Both the position numbers and the translations under genes were made by a program. Shown one piece after another: positions 27,458 to 35,946 of a stretch of 64,000 nucleotides of DNA (positions are counted from its first letter, which is position 1; every line of letters begins with the position of its first letter). Below the pieces are notes generated by a model. The model worked only from the letters and a program-made list of their open reading frames with translations, made no database searches and was not told the origin of the DNA. The DNA is from CAVVMA01 sp963830715. GTDB lineage: Bacteria; Desulfobacterota; Binatia; Binatales; Binataceae. The DNA lies in contig CAWHNS010000006.1 in the NCBI GenBank assembly GCA_963830715.1, positions 124,001 through 188,000 on the forward strand. Direction: 5' to 3'.

Positions 27458-28675
27458 CTAATCCGCCACGCCGTTGCAGAGAAAATCGAATAGGTCGTAG
27501 TTGTTCGCGGCGCCGGATTGTAGGCGGCTCGCATATGCATCCTTGAGCGGCCGGTTGCAGATCAACGGCACCGCGCGTTCGTGGAGCCCGCCGTGGGAGC
27601 GCAAACCACGCTTCACCTGCGACAGATCGTGCCAGTCCGCTGAGCGACCGAGCACGGTGGACCGATCGGAAAACAGGACGAGGTCGCCGATCCGGTCGGG
27701 CGGAAGTTGAAACCGCTCCGCCGCCTCTTCGCGCGTCAGCAGCATCTCGATCCCTTCGACTTTCGACAATTCCGCGATCGCAGAGGCGACCTGCGCGCGA
27801 TCGAGATAGACCGTCGCGTAGGATCCCAGCGCGCCATGATGGGCGACATAGGGGTCGGTAATCGGCAGGATCACGCGAGCCTCGGAGAATCCTTTTTCCC
27901 GCAGCAGGGTCTCGACAAATCGGACATTCGGCGAGCCGTCGGGGTTGGTCTTGTCATTCATCCCGTGATCGGCCGTAAGCCCGAGAATGACGCCGAGCCG
28001 ATCCAGCCGCCCGAGAAAATGATCGACTCGGGAGAAGAAGGCATTCGCTTCAGGGGCGCCCGGACGGTGCTTGTGCTGAACGAAATCCGTGGTGCTCAGG
28101 TATAGCAGGCCGATGTTTCCGAGCTCGATCAGTCGGACGCCCGCTTCAAGACAATAGATGCTGATTTCGGGATCATAGATACCGGGCGCGGGCCTTCCGA
28201 CCATCGCCGCAACATCCGCAATCCCGTTTTCCGCTACGCTCAATTGATCCGCGCGCTCGACCGAGAAGCAAATTCCCGAGAGATTTTTTCCCAGCAGGCG
28301 CCGGAGCTTGTCTTTGGTCGTGACGACGCCGACCGCGATTCCCGCCCGGGCGAACGCGGACAGAATGGTCGGGCATCGGAGGTCGGCGGGATCATTCATC
28401 ATCACCTCGATGCCGCGCGCGGTATCGTAGTAGTAGTTGCCGCAGATTCCGTTCGCGCGGGGCGGCACGCCGGTCACGATCGCCACATTGTTGGGATTGG
28501 TCAGCGTGGGGACGACGGATTGCACCTCGCCGGCAGCTCCTCTGCCGGCGATTTCCCTCAAATTGGGCATGACTCCGGCAGCGGCGTCGAGGTAGTCCTT
28601 GCCGGTTCCATCAAGACAGATGGCCACCACCGGCACAGCGGCGTTCCGATAGTCGCGGCCGTTTACGGTGATCAA
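27458..28675 (-). CDS. phnA: Phosphonoacetate hydrolase
   Basis: A 405-residue member of the alkaline phosphatase superfamily that splits the carbon-phosphorus bond of phosphonoacetate to give acetate and phosphate. Metal and catalytic positions are visible: Asp22 in ICLDGTGKDYLD, the nucleophilic threonine (about 59) in PTLTNPNNVAIVTG, TTDFVQHKHRPG, LTADHGMNDKT and SHGGLHERAVPL. It is the first gene of the phn series and probably the first gene of the transcript. A divergent small gene starts 164 bases away, so both promoters should lie in that gap. Confidence 0.95.
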   Translation of the reverse strand: MITVNGRDYRNAAVPVVAICLDGTGKDYLDAAAGVMPNLREIAGRGAAGEVQSVVPTLTNPNNVAIVTGVPPRANGICGNYYYDTARGIEVMMNDPADLRCPTILSAFARAGIAVGVVTTKDKLRRLLGKNLSGICFSVERADQLSVAENGIADVAAMVGRPAPGIYDPEISIYCLEAGVRLIELGNIGLLYLSTTDFVQHKHRPGAPEANAFFSRVDHFLGRLDRLGVILGLTADHGMNDKTNPDGSPNVRFVETLLREKGFSEARVILPITDPYVAHHGALGSYATVYLDRAQVASAIAELSKVEGIEMLLTREEAAERFQLPPDRIGDLVLFSDRSTVLGRSADWHDLSQVKRGLRSHGGLHERAVPLICNRPLKDAYASRLQSGAANNYDLFDFLCNGVAD

Positions 28676-28838
28676 CAGGGCCTCTCTCCTTTCGCCATCA
28701 TGCGAGGATAGCCCAATGCACCGCCTGCCTGAAAACCGCCCATGAAACGGGTACGGGTTTGAGGGGTTTCTCGATCTGGCAATTTAATTAGCGAGTGTGC
28801 TAATTGAATCGCGAGCCAAAGCACGGAGAAAACCTGCG

Positions 28839-29168
28839 ATGCCGAAAAGCAAATCTGCCGCGGTGATCTGCACCTACCGGGTCAAGCGAGGCGAAGAACC
28901 ATCGTTCCGCAAGCTGCTGAGCAAGCACTGGCGGACACTTAACCGGCTCGGGCTGGTCGCCAAAGCGCCGCGATTGGTCCTGCGGGGACTCGGCGAGGAG
29001 TCGCGCAGCGACTTCGTCGAGATTTTCGCGTGGAAGCCGGGAGGTTTCGAAGTGGCCCACAAATCGCCGGCTGTACTCGCGATTTGGGAGCCGATGGAAC
29101 AGATGTGCGAACCACGCGGAGGCCGTCCAGCCACGGAGTTCCCGCATTTCGAGATAATCGAATCGTAG
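28839..29168 (+). CDS. Small hypothetical protein, possible dimeric alpha/beta-barrel fold
   Basis: A protein of about 109 residues from MPKSKSAAVICTYRV; GGAG lies 10 bases before this ATG, so I prefer it to a GTG at 28797. The pattern of a basic start, a strand (VICTYRVKRG), a helix (EPSFRKLLSKHWRTL), a strand and a final EIIES resembles small antibiotic-monooxygenase/YCII-like folds, but the match is only by eye. It is followed by an ArsR-type regulator 31 bases downstream, so the two may form a unit. Confidence 0.5.
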   Translation: MPKSKSAAVICTYRVKRGEEPSFRKLLSKHWRTLNRLGLVAKAPRLVLRGLGEESRSDFVEIFAWKPGGFEVAHKSPAVLAIWEPMEQMCEPRGGRPATEFPHFEIIES

Positions 29169-29199
29169 CTTGCGAGCTTCGACCGCCAACCGGGTGCAG

Positions 29200-29505
29200 A
29201 TGCTCGAGGACGCGTTGTTCGCGGCGCTGGCGCATCCGACGCGGCGGCAGATTCTGCTGGGGCTGAGGTTTCGCGGCGGCGCGATGACTTCGTCGCAGAT
29301 AGCGGAGCGATTCTCGTGCCGATGGCCGACCGTAACGCGTCATCTCAAGGTGCTGGAGAAGTCCGGGCTGGTGGCCGTGAGGAAAAGAGGGCGGGATCGG
29401 ATCTATATGCTGCGACGGACCCAACTGCTCCGGCAGCTGGACGAGTGGTCGCGATGGTTCCGATCGGATCGCACGCGCGATCAAGACGGAAACGCATCGA
29501 AATAA
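29200..29505 (+). CDS. ArsR-family winged-helix transcriptional regulator
   Basis: A regulator of about 101 residues. ALAHPTRRQILLGLRFRGGAM followed by TSSQIAERFSCRWPTVTRHLKVLEKSGLVAVRK gives the helix-turn-helix and wing of the ArsR family (the motif is split here; the recognition helix is WPTVTRHLKVL). No metal-binding cysteine pair of the ArsR/SmtB type (ELCVCD) is present. An alternative TTG start lies at 29170. Members of this non-metal subgroup often sit beside START/AHSA1-domain genes; here the neighbour is the small hypothetical gene just upstream. The target is unknown. Confidence 0.78.
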   Translation: MLEDALFAALAHPTRRQILLGLRFRGGAMTSSQIAERFSCRWPTVTRHLKVLEKSGLVAVRKRGRDRIYMLRRTQLLRQLDEWSRWFRSDRTRDQDGNASK

Positions 29506-29515
29506 GCGAAGGGCG

Positions 29516-31342
29516 TCAGAGCTCGTACACGTACCGGAATTCGAGCGAGTTGGTCCGTTGCGCGCGGCTCAGGATACCGCCGAGACCCCCATACAGGCCG
29601 CTTTTACCGAGGAACCAGACCGCGTTCAGATTGAGAACCACGTTGCGCGAGTACCGATAGGCGTTGCCGGAGCTCAGGAATCCCACGGTGCTGTCTGGAT
29701 CCCAGGCGAAGACGTTCAGCGTCGTCAGCCGTCCGTCCAACATCCAGTTGTTGGCCGCGAGGAAGGCGAAGCTGTTCAGCGCTCGGCTGCCCGGCGGCGG
29801 ATCCGGGTTCCAGGTGACCGAGTACTGAGCGACCAGGAAAGTATGCTGCTTCGATATCCAGGGGATGTAAGTGGGCCGATCGGTCGCGATTACCCATCGA
29901 GTGGTTTCTCCCCACTTGGGCTCGGCGCCGAACAAGGCGCCGGTGGAAGCCGCGCCGAAACCGGTGCCGGTGCTTCCGGAAGGCACTTTGGGAGCGTAGA
30001 GGATATCGTAACGATAGACCGCGTCGGTCAATTGCTTGTCGTAGTAAGTGCCGGTCAGACCGAAGAAGTTCTGGCGCACATATTCGTTGCGAAGCAGCAG
30101 CCGGATTGTGCCGATGTTGTTGGGAAATTGCGGAGGGCCGAAATCATAGACCGGTCCACCCGCGAGAGTGATGGCGGTCCATATTCCGGGAGCGAACTTG
30201 GTGAAGGGAGCGGTCTCGGTGCAGTTCTGGCACAGGCCGAGCTTGTTGGCGCGCGCCTCGTACAGCCAGATGCCGCTCACCTGCAAGCCGTCGCCCAGTG
30301 GCAGCAGGGTCGAATAGCGCGCGCCGAATTCGCTGTTGTCGATCGACTTGCTGATTTGGTTCTGCGAGTAGATGACGTTGAGATCGGCAAAACAGGGCCC
30401 CCGGAGCAAATGTTGCCCACTTGAGGAATCAGGTAGACCGGCTTGGCGCCTTGATCCATCAGGCTCTGTTCCCTGAATGGCTGGCCGTTCTGACTGAACA
30501 GCGTCAGCGCCGAGATCGGCACCGGCGGGATCCAGGGGTTGCGCGCATCGGTGATCTGGGCCTTCAGAGCTCCCTGGAAATCTCCGGGTATCCAGAAGAA
30601 CTCGAATTCGTTGTCCGCGGTGGTCAGGAAATCAGGCAGAATGTAGTTGAACTTGACCATCTGGAGATTTATGCGCGAATTGCCGGCCGTGCTGCTCGAC
30701 ACGATGTTCCCAAACCGGTACTCGACCGGGTTGGTGACTTCGGTCCCGGAAAACGCGTCGGCCTCGCTCCAGATAACCTGCTGCTTGCCGACCCGCATCG
30801 AGAAGTTATCGCTGAAATCCAACTGCGCGTAGTATTCGTACAGCTCGTCGCGCGTGAACTCGTCGATTCGGTTCTGAGAGTTGAAGCTGCCCCAATCGCG
30901 ACCGGGCTCGGCGCGGCCCTCGTGCTTCAAGTCGGGAAAGGCGTCGTACCATCCGGTGTAGTCGGCGTAGATTCGCGCATCTTTGAGGACCAGGGTGTCG
31001 ATTCGTCCGAGCAGCTTGTACTGCTTGACTACATGATCGTCAGTGACAAGGTCGATTCCCTGGCGCGCGCTGGTAAGGTCCCAATGATTGAAGTCGAAAC
31101 TGCCACCAGTCTCGGTCGGTGCGGTGCCTTTACTGGTGACGGTGCCGTTGAACGTGTCGATGGTCGAAGGCGTGCCGTTTCGTTCGGAGCCCTCGCCCCA
31201 TCGCCCTGCCCAGCTGCTGGTCAGCCCGCCGAAGAAGGAGAAGTCTCCCTGGGTGATGGTCGCCATCGCGGCGGAGGACCACATCGTCACCAGCAGCGCA
31301 GCGAAAATGGGCAGGCTTCGCCGTGTCCCGCGATCGACACAT
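29516..31342 (-). CDS. DUF1302 outer-membrane beta-barrel protein (frameshifted)
   Basis: This is a DUF1302-type protein of about 600 residues, expected to form an outer-membrane barrel. The N-terminal half has GDFSFFGG, MRVGKQQVIWSEADAF and NPVEYRFGN; the C-terminal half has SEFGARYSTLLPLGDGLQ, LRNEYVRQNFFGLTG and ends with an aromatic strand LEFRYVYEL. The two halves are in different frames that meet near 30400 (GNICSGG then PCFADLNVIYSQNQ). A signal peptide (LPIFAALLVTMWSSAAMA) is in frame with the N-terminal half but has no good start; an ATG at 31342 with GGAG upstream fits if one more shift occurs near 31315. Relatives sit next to genes for hydrophobic substrates, but no such partner is adjacent. 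Confidence 0.72.
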
Positions 31343-31651
31343 CCCGTGCTCCATGTAAGCAGAAACGCCACTGTTCCGGGGGCAGCTATAGCACAGGGGT
31401 AAAAAGATGCAATGAAAATGCGTCTGAAACGCTGATCTCTCCTGGCTTTGTGGCCGCAGCCTGCATCAGGTATGCTCCGCGTTCGGCGGGCATGCGGTTT
31501 GCTCGTCATCTGAATAAAACTGGCTTGAACGGGGTCTAAAGGGCATCAGGCTGCAAAAGGCTACAGCCTCCACGGCCTCTTTGTCAGCATCCTGTGCCTT
31601 GCCGTTTCGGATGCATGTTCCCGACCTTGGAAAGTTTTCGTTGGAGTGACA
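31343..31651. other. Intergenic region upstream of DUF1302 gene
   Basis: The stretch contains no convincing long gene. On the minus strand TTGCAT and an extended -10 (TGTGCTATAG) about 16 bases apart lie at roughly 31388-31415 and could drive the DUF1302 gene. This supports a DUF1302 start downstream of 31388 on the minus strand. Confidence 0.35.
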
Positions 31652-31750
31652 ATGACGCTCGTTGGCGTTTCGATTCGCGCCGCGCATTTGGTCGTGGAGA
31701 CCCGGCCGATCGCGGAGAGGGAGTTGAGGCAGAAGGCAGCGGGATCTTGA
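31652..31750 (+). CDS. Tiny ORF (32 aa), first of a coupled chain
   Basis: This short ORF begins MTLVGVSIRAAHLVVE and has GGAG five bases before its ATG. Its TGA overlaps the ATG of a 23-codon ORF (31750-31821, MRTGRTRKIEHAVEKTS...), whose TAA in turn overlaps the ATG of the 83-residue protein at 31821. Either these are three translationally coupled small ORFs or one gene broken by two frameshifts. No homology is recognised. Confidence 0.25.
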   Translation: MTLVGVSIRAAHLVVETRPIAERELRQKAAGS

Positions 31751-31820
31751 TGCGTACCGGCCGCACGCGCAAGATCGAGCACGCGGTCGAGAAAACCAGC
31801 GTACGAGGAAAGGGTTACTA

Positions 31821-32072
31821 ATGGCCGTCAAGTACAGCCAAATCGGCGAGTTGCTCAGCATCGTCGTTCGTCAGATGGGGCGGACGCGATTTGAGTCGAT
31901 GCTCAAAGATGTGAAGAGAAGCCAGGCATTCACCAAGAACCAGTCTTTTAGGGAAACGATCGAGAGACTGGAAAGGCAGTTACGGACGGGCAAACCCAAG
32001 CCACCGAAGGAGCCGCTCAAGGAGCAGCCGAAGGGCGGGCCTCGATCGGGCCGTTCCGACCCTTACGGCTGA
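31821..32072 (+). CDS. Small hypothetical protein, basic tail
   Basis: An 83-residue protein with a helical first part (MAVKYSQIGELLSIVVRQMG, then RFESMLKDVKRSQAF) and a lysine/proline-rich tail (GKPKPPKEPLKEQPKGG). The ATG overlaps the stop of a short upstream frame by one base. I do not recognise the family. The alternation of helical and charged residues and the clear amino-acid composition make it more likely real than the overlapping frames on the other strand. Confidence 0.45.
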   Translation: MAVKYSQIGELLSIVVRQMGRTRFESMLKDVKRSQAFTKNQSFRETIERLERQLRTGKPKPPKEPLKEQPKGGPRSGRSDPYG

Positions 32073-32121
32073 TCTCCACGCCGAGCCGGCAAGCGCCCGC
32101 CCGATTCGCCCGAGAGGAAAT

Positions 32122-32140
32122 CGCAGGCTGGAAGCCTGTG
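32122..32140. repeat. Short hairpin sequence before the sulfatase gene
   Basis: CAGGCT (32124-32129), a three-base loop and AGCCTG (32133-32138) form a perfect small hairpin in the sequence GCAGGCTGGAAGCCTGTG. There is no T-run, so it is not a typical terminator. It could be a dispersed repeat; no second copy was seen. Confidence 0.3.
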
Positions 32141-32187
32141 CCACCGATTTGCCGCGGCGGGTGAGCCTCGGTAGAGTTTCAACCGCT

Positions 32188-33712
32188 ATGACGCCGGACG
32201 CATCAGCGGCCAAAGGGCCGGCCAATGCGATCGTAATCCTGCTCGACAGCCTTAATCGCCATTTGCTGGGCGCTTACGGGGGTCGGGAATTCGCGACTCC
32301 CAACCTCGACGCCTTCGCGCATCGCGCGGTGCGCTTCGATCGGCACTATAGCGGCTCGCTGCCGTGCATCCCGGCCCGCCACGATATCCTGTGCGGCGCG
32401 CTCGACTTCCTGTGGAAGCCGTGGGGTTCGATCGAAATCTGGGAGCAGCCGCTGACCGCTCCGCTGCGCGCCGCTGGCATCACGACCAAGCTGGTTTCCG
32501 ACCATCCGCACCTGTTCGAGGCCGGCGGCGAGAACTATCACACCGGCTTCGCGGCCTGGGACTACCAGCGGGGCCACGAAAGCGACCCCTGGAAGACGCG
32601 GCCCGATCCGAGCTGGGCCGGCGCGCCATCGTTCGGACGAGGTCATACTCCGTACGACAACTCGCGCGGTCACTTTCGCCGCGAGGCCGACTTCCCGGGA
32701 CCGCGCACGATGGCCGCGGCGACGCGATGGCTGGAGGATGAAGCGCCGGCACACGATCGGTTCATGCTCTTCGTGGACGAATTCGACCCGCACGAGCCGT
32801 TCGACACCCCGGAGCCTTACGCCTCGATGTACGACCCTTCCTGGCGCGGGCCACACCTCATATGGCCTCCGTACCTGCGCGGCGCGATCGAAAAAGGCGT
32901 GCTCACGCCCGGGCAGGCGCGGCAGGTGCGCGCCAGCTACGGCGCCAAGCTCACCATGATTGACGCGTGGCTCGGCAGGCTGCTGGGCGCGATCGAGCGC
33001 GGCGGATTCTACGCCAACAGCGTCGTGATCGTATGCACCGACCACGGCCATTACCTGGGTGAGAAGGACATCTGGGGCAAGCCCGCGGTCCCGGTGTACG
33101 AGCCGCTCGGCCACGTCCCGCTGATGATCGCGTGGCCCGGCATCCAGGCGGGTTCAACTGACGCGCTCACCACCAACGTCGATATCTGCGCGACGCTAGC
33201 CGAGGTTTTCGGCGTAACGATCGCGCATCGCACCCACGGCCGCTCGCTGGTTCCGTTGATCACCCGCACCTCCAGATCGATTCGCGATTGGGCGCTGGCC
33301 GGCGTATGGGGCCGCGAAGTGCATCTGATCGACGTCGAGCGTAAGTATGCCAGGGCGCCGTCCGGGCCGAACGCGCCGCTGAGCCTGTGGTCGAATCGAT
33401 GGTCCACGATGCCGGTACATCAGGCGCCCGAGCTTCGCCTGCCGCCTCCAGACGCGCGGGCCGTCCTGGACCGGATGCCCGGATCCGGCATCCCGGTAAT
33501 TCGACAGCCCTTTCGGGCCGGCGACCTCCTGCCCTATTGGGCGATGGGCCGGTTCAGCGGAAATCACCTCTACCGGCTGTCCAACGATCCCGGCGAAGAA
33601 CGCAACCTGGCCCGGCACCGGGGCCGAGAATGACGCGATCGAAAAATTGCGCGCCGCGATGGAACAGATTGAAGCGCCGAAGGACCAATACCAGCGCCTC
33701 GGGCTGGCCTGA
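32188..33712 (+). CDS. Sulfatase family protein (C-terminal frameshift)
   Basis: A sulfatase-fold hydrolase of about 508 residues. The formylglycine motif is SGSLPCIPARHDILCG, where CIPAR matches C-x-P-x-R, so activation by a formylglycine-generating enzyme is expected. Metal ligands are suggested by ILLDSLNRH (a serine replaces the second aspartate of the usual pair), and CTDHGHYLGEKDIWGKP. Near 33612 an extra base in a CCC run breaks the frame at ERNLA; the true end reads GTGAENDAIEKLRAAMEQ to a stop at 33712. The ATG at 32188 is preferred over 32149. The substrate (sulfate or phosphate ester) cannot be told. Confidence 0.85.
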
Positions 33713-33782
33713 CGGCGCGGCGCAGGTCAATTTTCAGTGAATTTGCCGGTGGCCGCGATAGTCCAATAGCTTATCGGGCCCT

Positions 33783-34376
33783 ATGTACCGCCAGTTCGCC
33801 GATCGGCTCGCCTCCGAATTGCGCCAGCTTGCGCGCGCCCCGATCGTTTTCATCGCGGCGATCGCGCTCGCGGCCGTCGTCGCCTCGCTCGCCGTACGGT
33901 CGCGTTACGCGCGGCGCATCGGAGATTCACAGAATGCCGGTGGACGATCTGCGGCTTTGGCGGCAGCCTTGCCGCTCGAGACTCATCCGCGATCGCTGAC
34001 CGCGAAAGAGAAGCGATTCCTGGTGAAAGCCCTGTTGCACGCGCCCCACCCCGCAGACGTGTACCTGATCGAGCCCGTGGGCGACCCCGCTGCGATCCGG
34101 TGCATGAAGGATCTCGGCGATGTGCTCAAACGTGCCGGATGGAACGCGCACAACGGCGATCCCAAGGTCACTCCCGAGGTTGGGGCATCGTTCTGGCGCG
34201 CGATCCCCGGTTTCGTCCTGCTGGTCAACGGCCAGAACAAGACGCCCGGCGCGAAACGGCTCGCAGACGCGATGGCTGGGGCCGGGTTCGCCGTCAGATT
34301 GGGCAGCGATCCACGATTGGCGGACAATATGTGCGAGCTGGTAATCGGCACCGCGCCCGGCAAACCAGGAAGCTGA
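33783..34376 (+). CDS. Hypothetical protein with N-terminal membrane anchor
   Basis: A 197-residue unrecognised protein. Residues about 18-38 (APIVFIAAIALAAVVASLAV) form one membrane helix. The soluble part has a strand-helix pattern with DVYLIEPVGDPAAIRCMKDLGDVL-like alternation (key parts VYLIEPVGDP and MKDLGDVLKRAGW), GFVLLVNGQNKTPGAKRLADAM and a final CELVIGT. This looks like a small alpha/beta domain, possibly similar to receiver or TIR-like folds used for sensing, but no catalytic residue stands out. It follows the sulfatase by 70 bases on the same strand. Confidence 0.5.
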   Translation: MYRQFADRLASELRQLARAPIVFIAAIALAAVVASLAVRSRYARRIGDSQNAGGRSAALAAALPLETHPRSLTAKEKRFLVKALLHAPHPADVYLIEPVGDPAAIRCMKDLGDVLKRAGWNAHNGDPKVTPEVGASFWRAIPGFVLLVNGQNKTPGAKRLADAMAGAGFAVRLGSDPRLADNMCELVIGTAPGKPGS

Positions 34377-34421
34377 GGCGCGGCGCCGCCGAGCGCCGGC
34401 CGAATGGACGGCGGGAGCGAA

Positions 34422-34640
34422 CTAATGCCGGCTGCGGCGGATCACGCCCAACATGAAGATGAAGTCGTGCTTGCTGCGAATGTCGCCCAGCAAGGCCGCC
34501 TGCCGCAGACTTTCCATTTCATCAGCTTTTACGTTGTAGCACTTGAGCAGTTCGCCGTCAGCGCGGAACTGTTCCCAGGCCGCCCGGCGCTCGCTCTTGC
34601 GAACTGCTCGAAGCCGAGCAAAAGGACGTGCGCCCCACAT
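34422..34640 (-). CDS. Stand-alone copy of the C-terminal domain of the adjacent XRE regulator
   Basis: A 72-residue protein whose residues 16-70 (SERRAAWEQFRADGELLKCY, then GDIRSKHDFIFMLGVIRRSR) align with the C-terminal 60 residues of the XRE protein encoded just upstream (GRSAWDEFRKDERMLKAF, then GEVRASRDFVYIINTVRQAL). It lacks the DNA-binding domain. The ATG has GGAG eight bases upstream, and an almost identical AAGGAGAAACGA copy occurs 24 bases earlier. It could be a partner that forms mixed oligomers with the regulator. The gene lies 137 bases after the XRE stop. Confidence 0.6.
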   Translation of the reverse strand: MWGARPFARLRAVRKSERRAAWEQFRADGELLKCYNVKADEMESLRQAALLGDIRSKHDFIFMLGVIRRSRH

Positions 34641-34777
34641 ACTCGTTTCTCCTTATATGCGTTGTATTCGTTTCTCCTTTGAGCCAGCGGAGTCTTTGGA
34701 TCGGCATACCCGGCTTGCAGCGATTGACGCGGGCCGGCCCCCGCGGAGAAGGCCGTTCCCCCGTCCGGGTGGAGCGC

Positions 34778-35203
34778 TCATCGCGCGAGCGCCTGCCGGA
34801 CCGTGTTGATAATGTAAACGAAGTCGCGCGAGGCGCGGACTTCGCCCATTAACGCCACCTGCGAGAGCATGTCCAACTCGAGCGTGGTGATGCCGAACGC
34901 CTTCAGCATCCGCTCGTCCTTGCGGAATTCGTCCCAGGCCGAGCGGCCGTTGCGGTGGCGCTCCTGGAGAAGCATCCTGGCCTGCGGGTTGGCGAGGAAG
35001 AAGAGATGGGCCCTCTCCAGGCCCAGCGCGTCGGCGAGGCGCGCGACGACGGCTTCGGAGGGATGGCGCTTGTTGGCCTCGAGATGTCCGACGTAGGGGA
35101 CCGAGGTCCTGATCTGGCGCGCCACGTCTTCCTGGGTGAGGTCGAGCTGGCGGCGCCGTTCGCGAATCACTTCGCCGAAAGAGCGGGTTTTTTCCCTGGC
35201 CAT
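34778..35203 (-). CDS. XRE-family helix-turn-helix regulator
   Basis: A regulator of 141 residues counted from MAREKTRSFGEVIRERRRQL, where GGGAAGGGAAG precedes the ATG. The first 65 residues form a Cro/CI-type HTH (LTQEDVARQIRTSVPYVGHLEANKRHPS); the pieces LTQEDVARQI and SVPYVGHLEANKRH are diagnostic. The C-terminal part (about 80-141) is an unrecognised helical domain duplicated in the gene at 34422. The upstream region is AT-rich with palindromes, which suggests self-regulation. Confidence 0.85.
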   Translation of the reverse strand: MAREKTRSFGEVIRERRRQLDLTQEDVARQIRTSVPYVGHLEANKRHPSEAVVARLADALGLERAHLFFLANPQARMLLQERHRNGRSAWDEFRKDERMLKAFGITTLELDMLSQVALMGEVRASRDFVYIINTVRQALAR

Positions 35204-35260
35204 GACTTCCCTTCCCTGCGGGGCAGACGGTTTGGCTTCTCCCGGCCGCCGCGCTACCGT

Positions 35261-35370
35261 ACTAATAGTTACTAAACCTGACATATGGTCACAATTAGCC
35301 TGTACTAAACTGATACAATATGTAGAAGCATGTCAATGGCAATGTCAAGTAGACCAATAGTTACTATTGG
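35261..35370 (-). promoter_or_regulatory. AT-rich promoter and operator region of the XRE regulator
   Basis: A perfect 8-bp palindrome with one central base, CCAATAGTTACTATTGG, lies at 35354-35370. Its core TAGTTACTA recurs at 35266-35274. A further dyad TGTA...TACA spans 35301-35317. Two TTGACA boxes on the minus strand (35331-35336 and 35343-35348) and TACATA at 35319-35324, 18 bases from the second, give a promoter between the two TAGTTACTA sites. This base composition is unlike the surrounding DNA. Confidence 0.6.
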
Positions 35371-35946
35371 TATCTGCATATTAACTGAATGTAGCGGAGT
35401 GTGTGCGAAAGCCACGCGGGGCGGGGCTTCGTGCGCGCCGGAGGATGGGGCGCGTAGAATCCCATGCGGCAGGATCCAGGGCCGGTCGTGGGCGGCATGA
35501 GATTCCCCGCGCGGCGCCCGGAATGACATCGGCGACAATTGGCTGCGACTAACGGGCGATCCCATGCGAGCGCAGCCCCGGCGAGGCGCCCTTATCGGAG
35601 GCGCTCCAGGCTCGTCGTCATTCCGGGAGGTGCGCGAGGAATCTCATGCCGCGCTCGGTTCTTCGAAGAACGAGCTTCGTGCGCCAATGGCACCCTCGCC
35701 AAGCCTCCGGGGCGGGGCCGGCGGCTGGGAGCACGGCCGGCGGGAGTGTCAGGGCGGGCGCGGCGGCGCCCGAAATGGACGGATTGCCGTCGCCGGTGCG
35801 GGCGCAATGCGCCGCTGGCCTGCCCGGCAGCTCGAGCTTGGCCGCGCAGACCGCTACCCCAATCTATTGACAACCTCTGCGACGCGAGATTAGATGACGA
35901 AGAAACACCGCATTTCGGCTTCCCATTAAGGAGGTTTGCTTTTCCC
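35371..35946. other. Intergenic region between XRE regulator and SCP2 gene
   Basis: No gene is supported in this stretch. It contains the long inverted repeat at 35492-35651 and, just after its right arm, the palindrome GTTCTTCGAAGAAC (about 35658-35671) within a longer hairpin GCTCG...CGAGC. The rest is GC-rich with open frames on both strands that look random. Confidence 0.4.
35492..35651. repeat. Inverted repeat of a REP-like element
   Basis: The left arm (35492-35526) starts GCGGCATGAGATTCC and ends CCCGGAATGAC. The right arm (35617-35651) is its near-complement, GTCATTCCGGG...GGAATCTCATGCCGC. The arms are about 35 bases with a few mismatches and 90 bases between them. The same end motifs are found singly at 3770-3811, so this is a dispersed element, not a chance palindrome. 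Confidence 0.65.

Noticed and set aside
34404..34682. Plus-strand open frame over the short XRE-like gene
   Set aside because: The minus-strand product aligns with the adjacent regulator and has a good ribosome-binding site; the plus frame has neither.
35539..35946. N-terminal extension of the SCP2 protein
   Set aside because: The extension is arginine/proline-rich noise across the inverted repeat; AAGGAGG before the ATG at 35947 decides the start.
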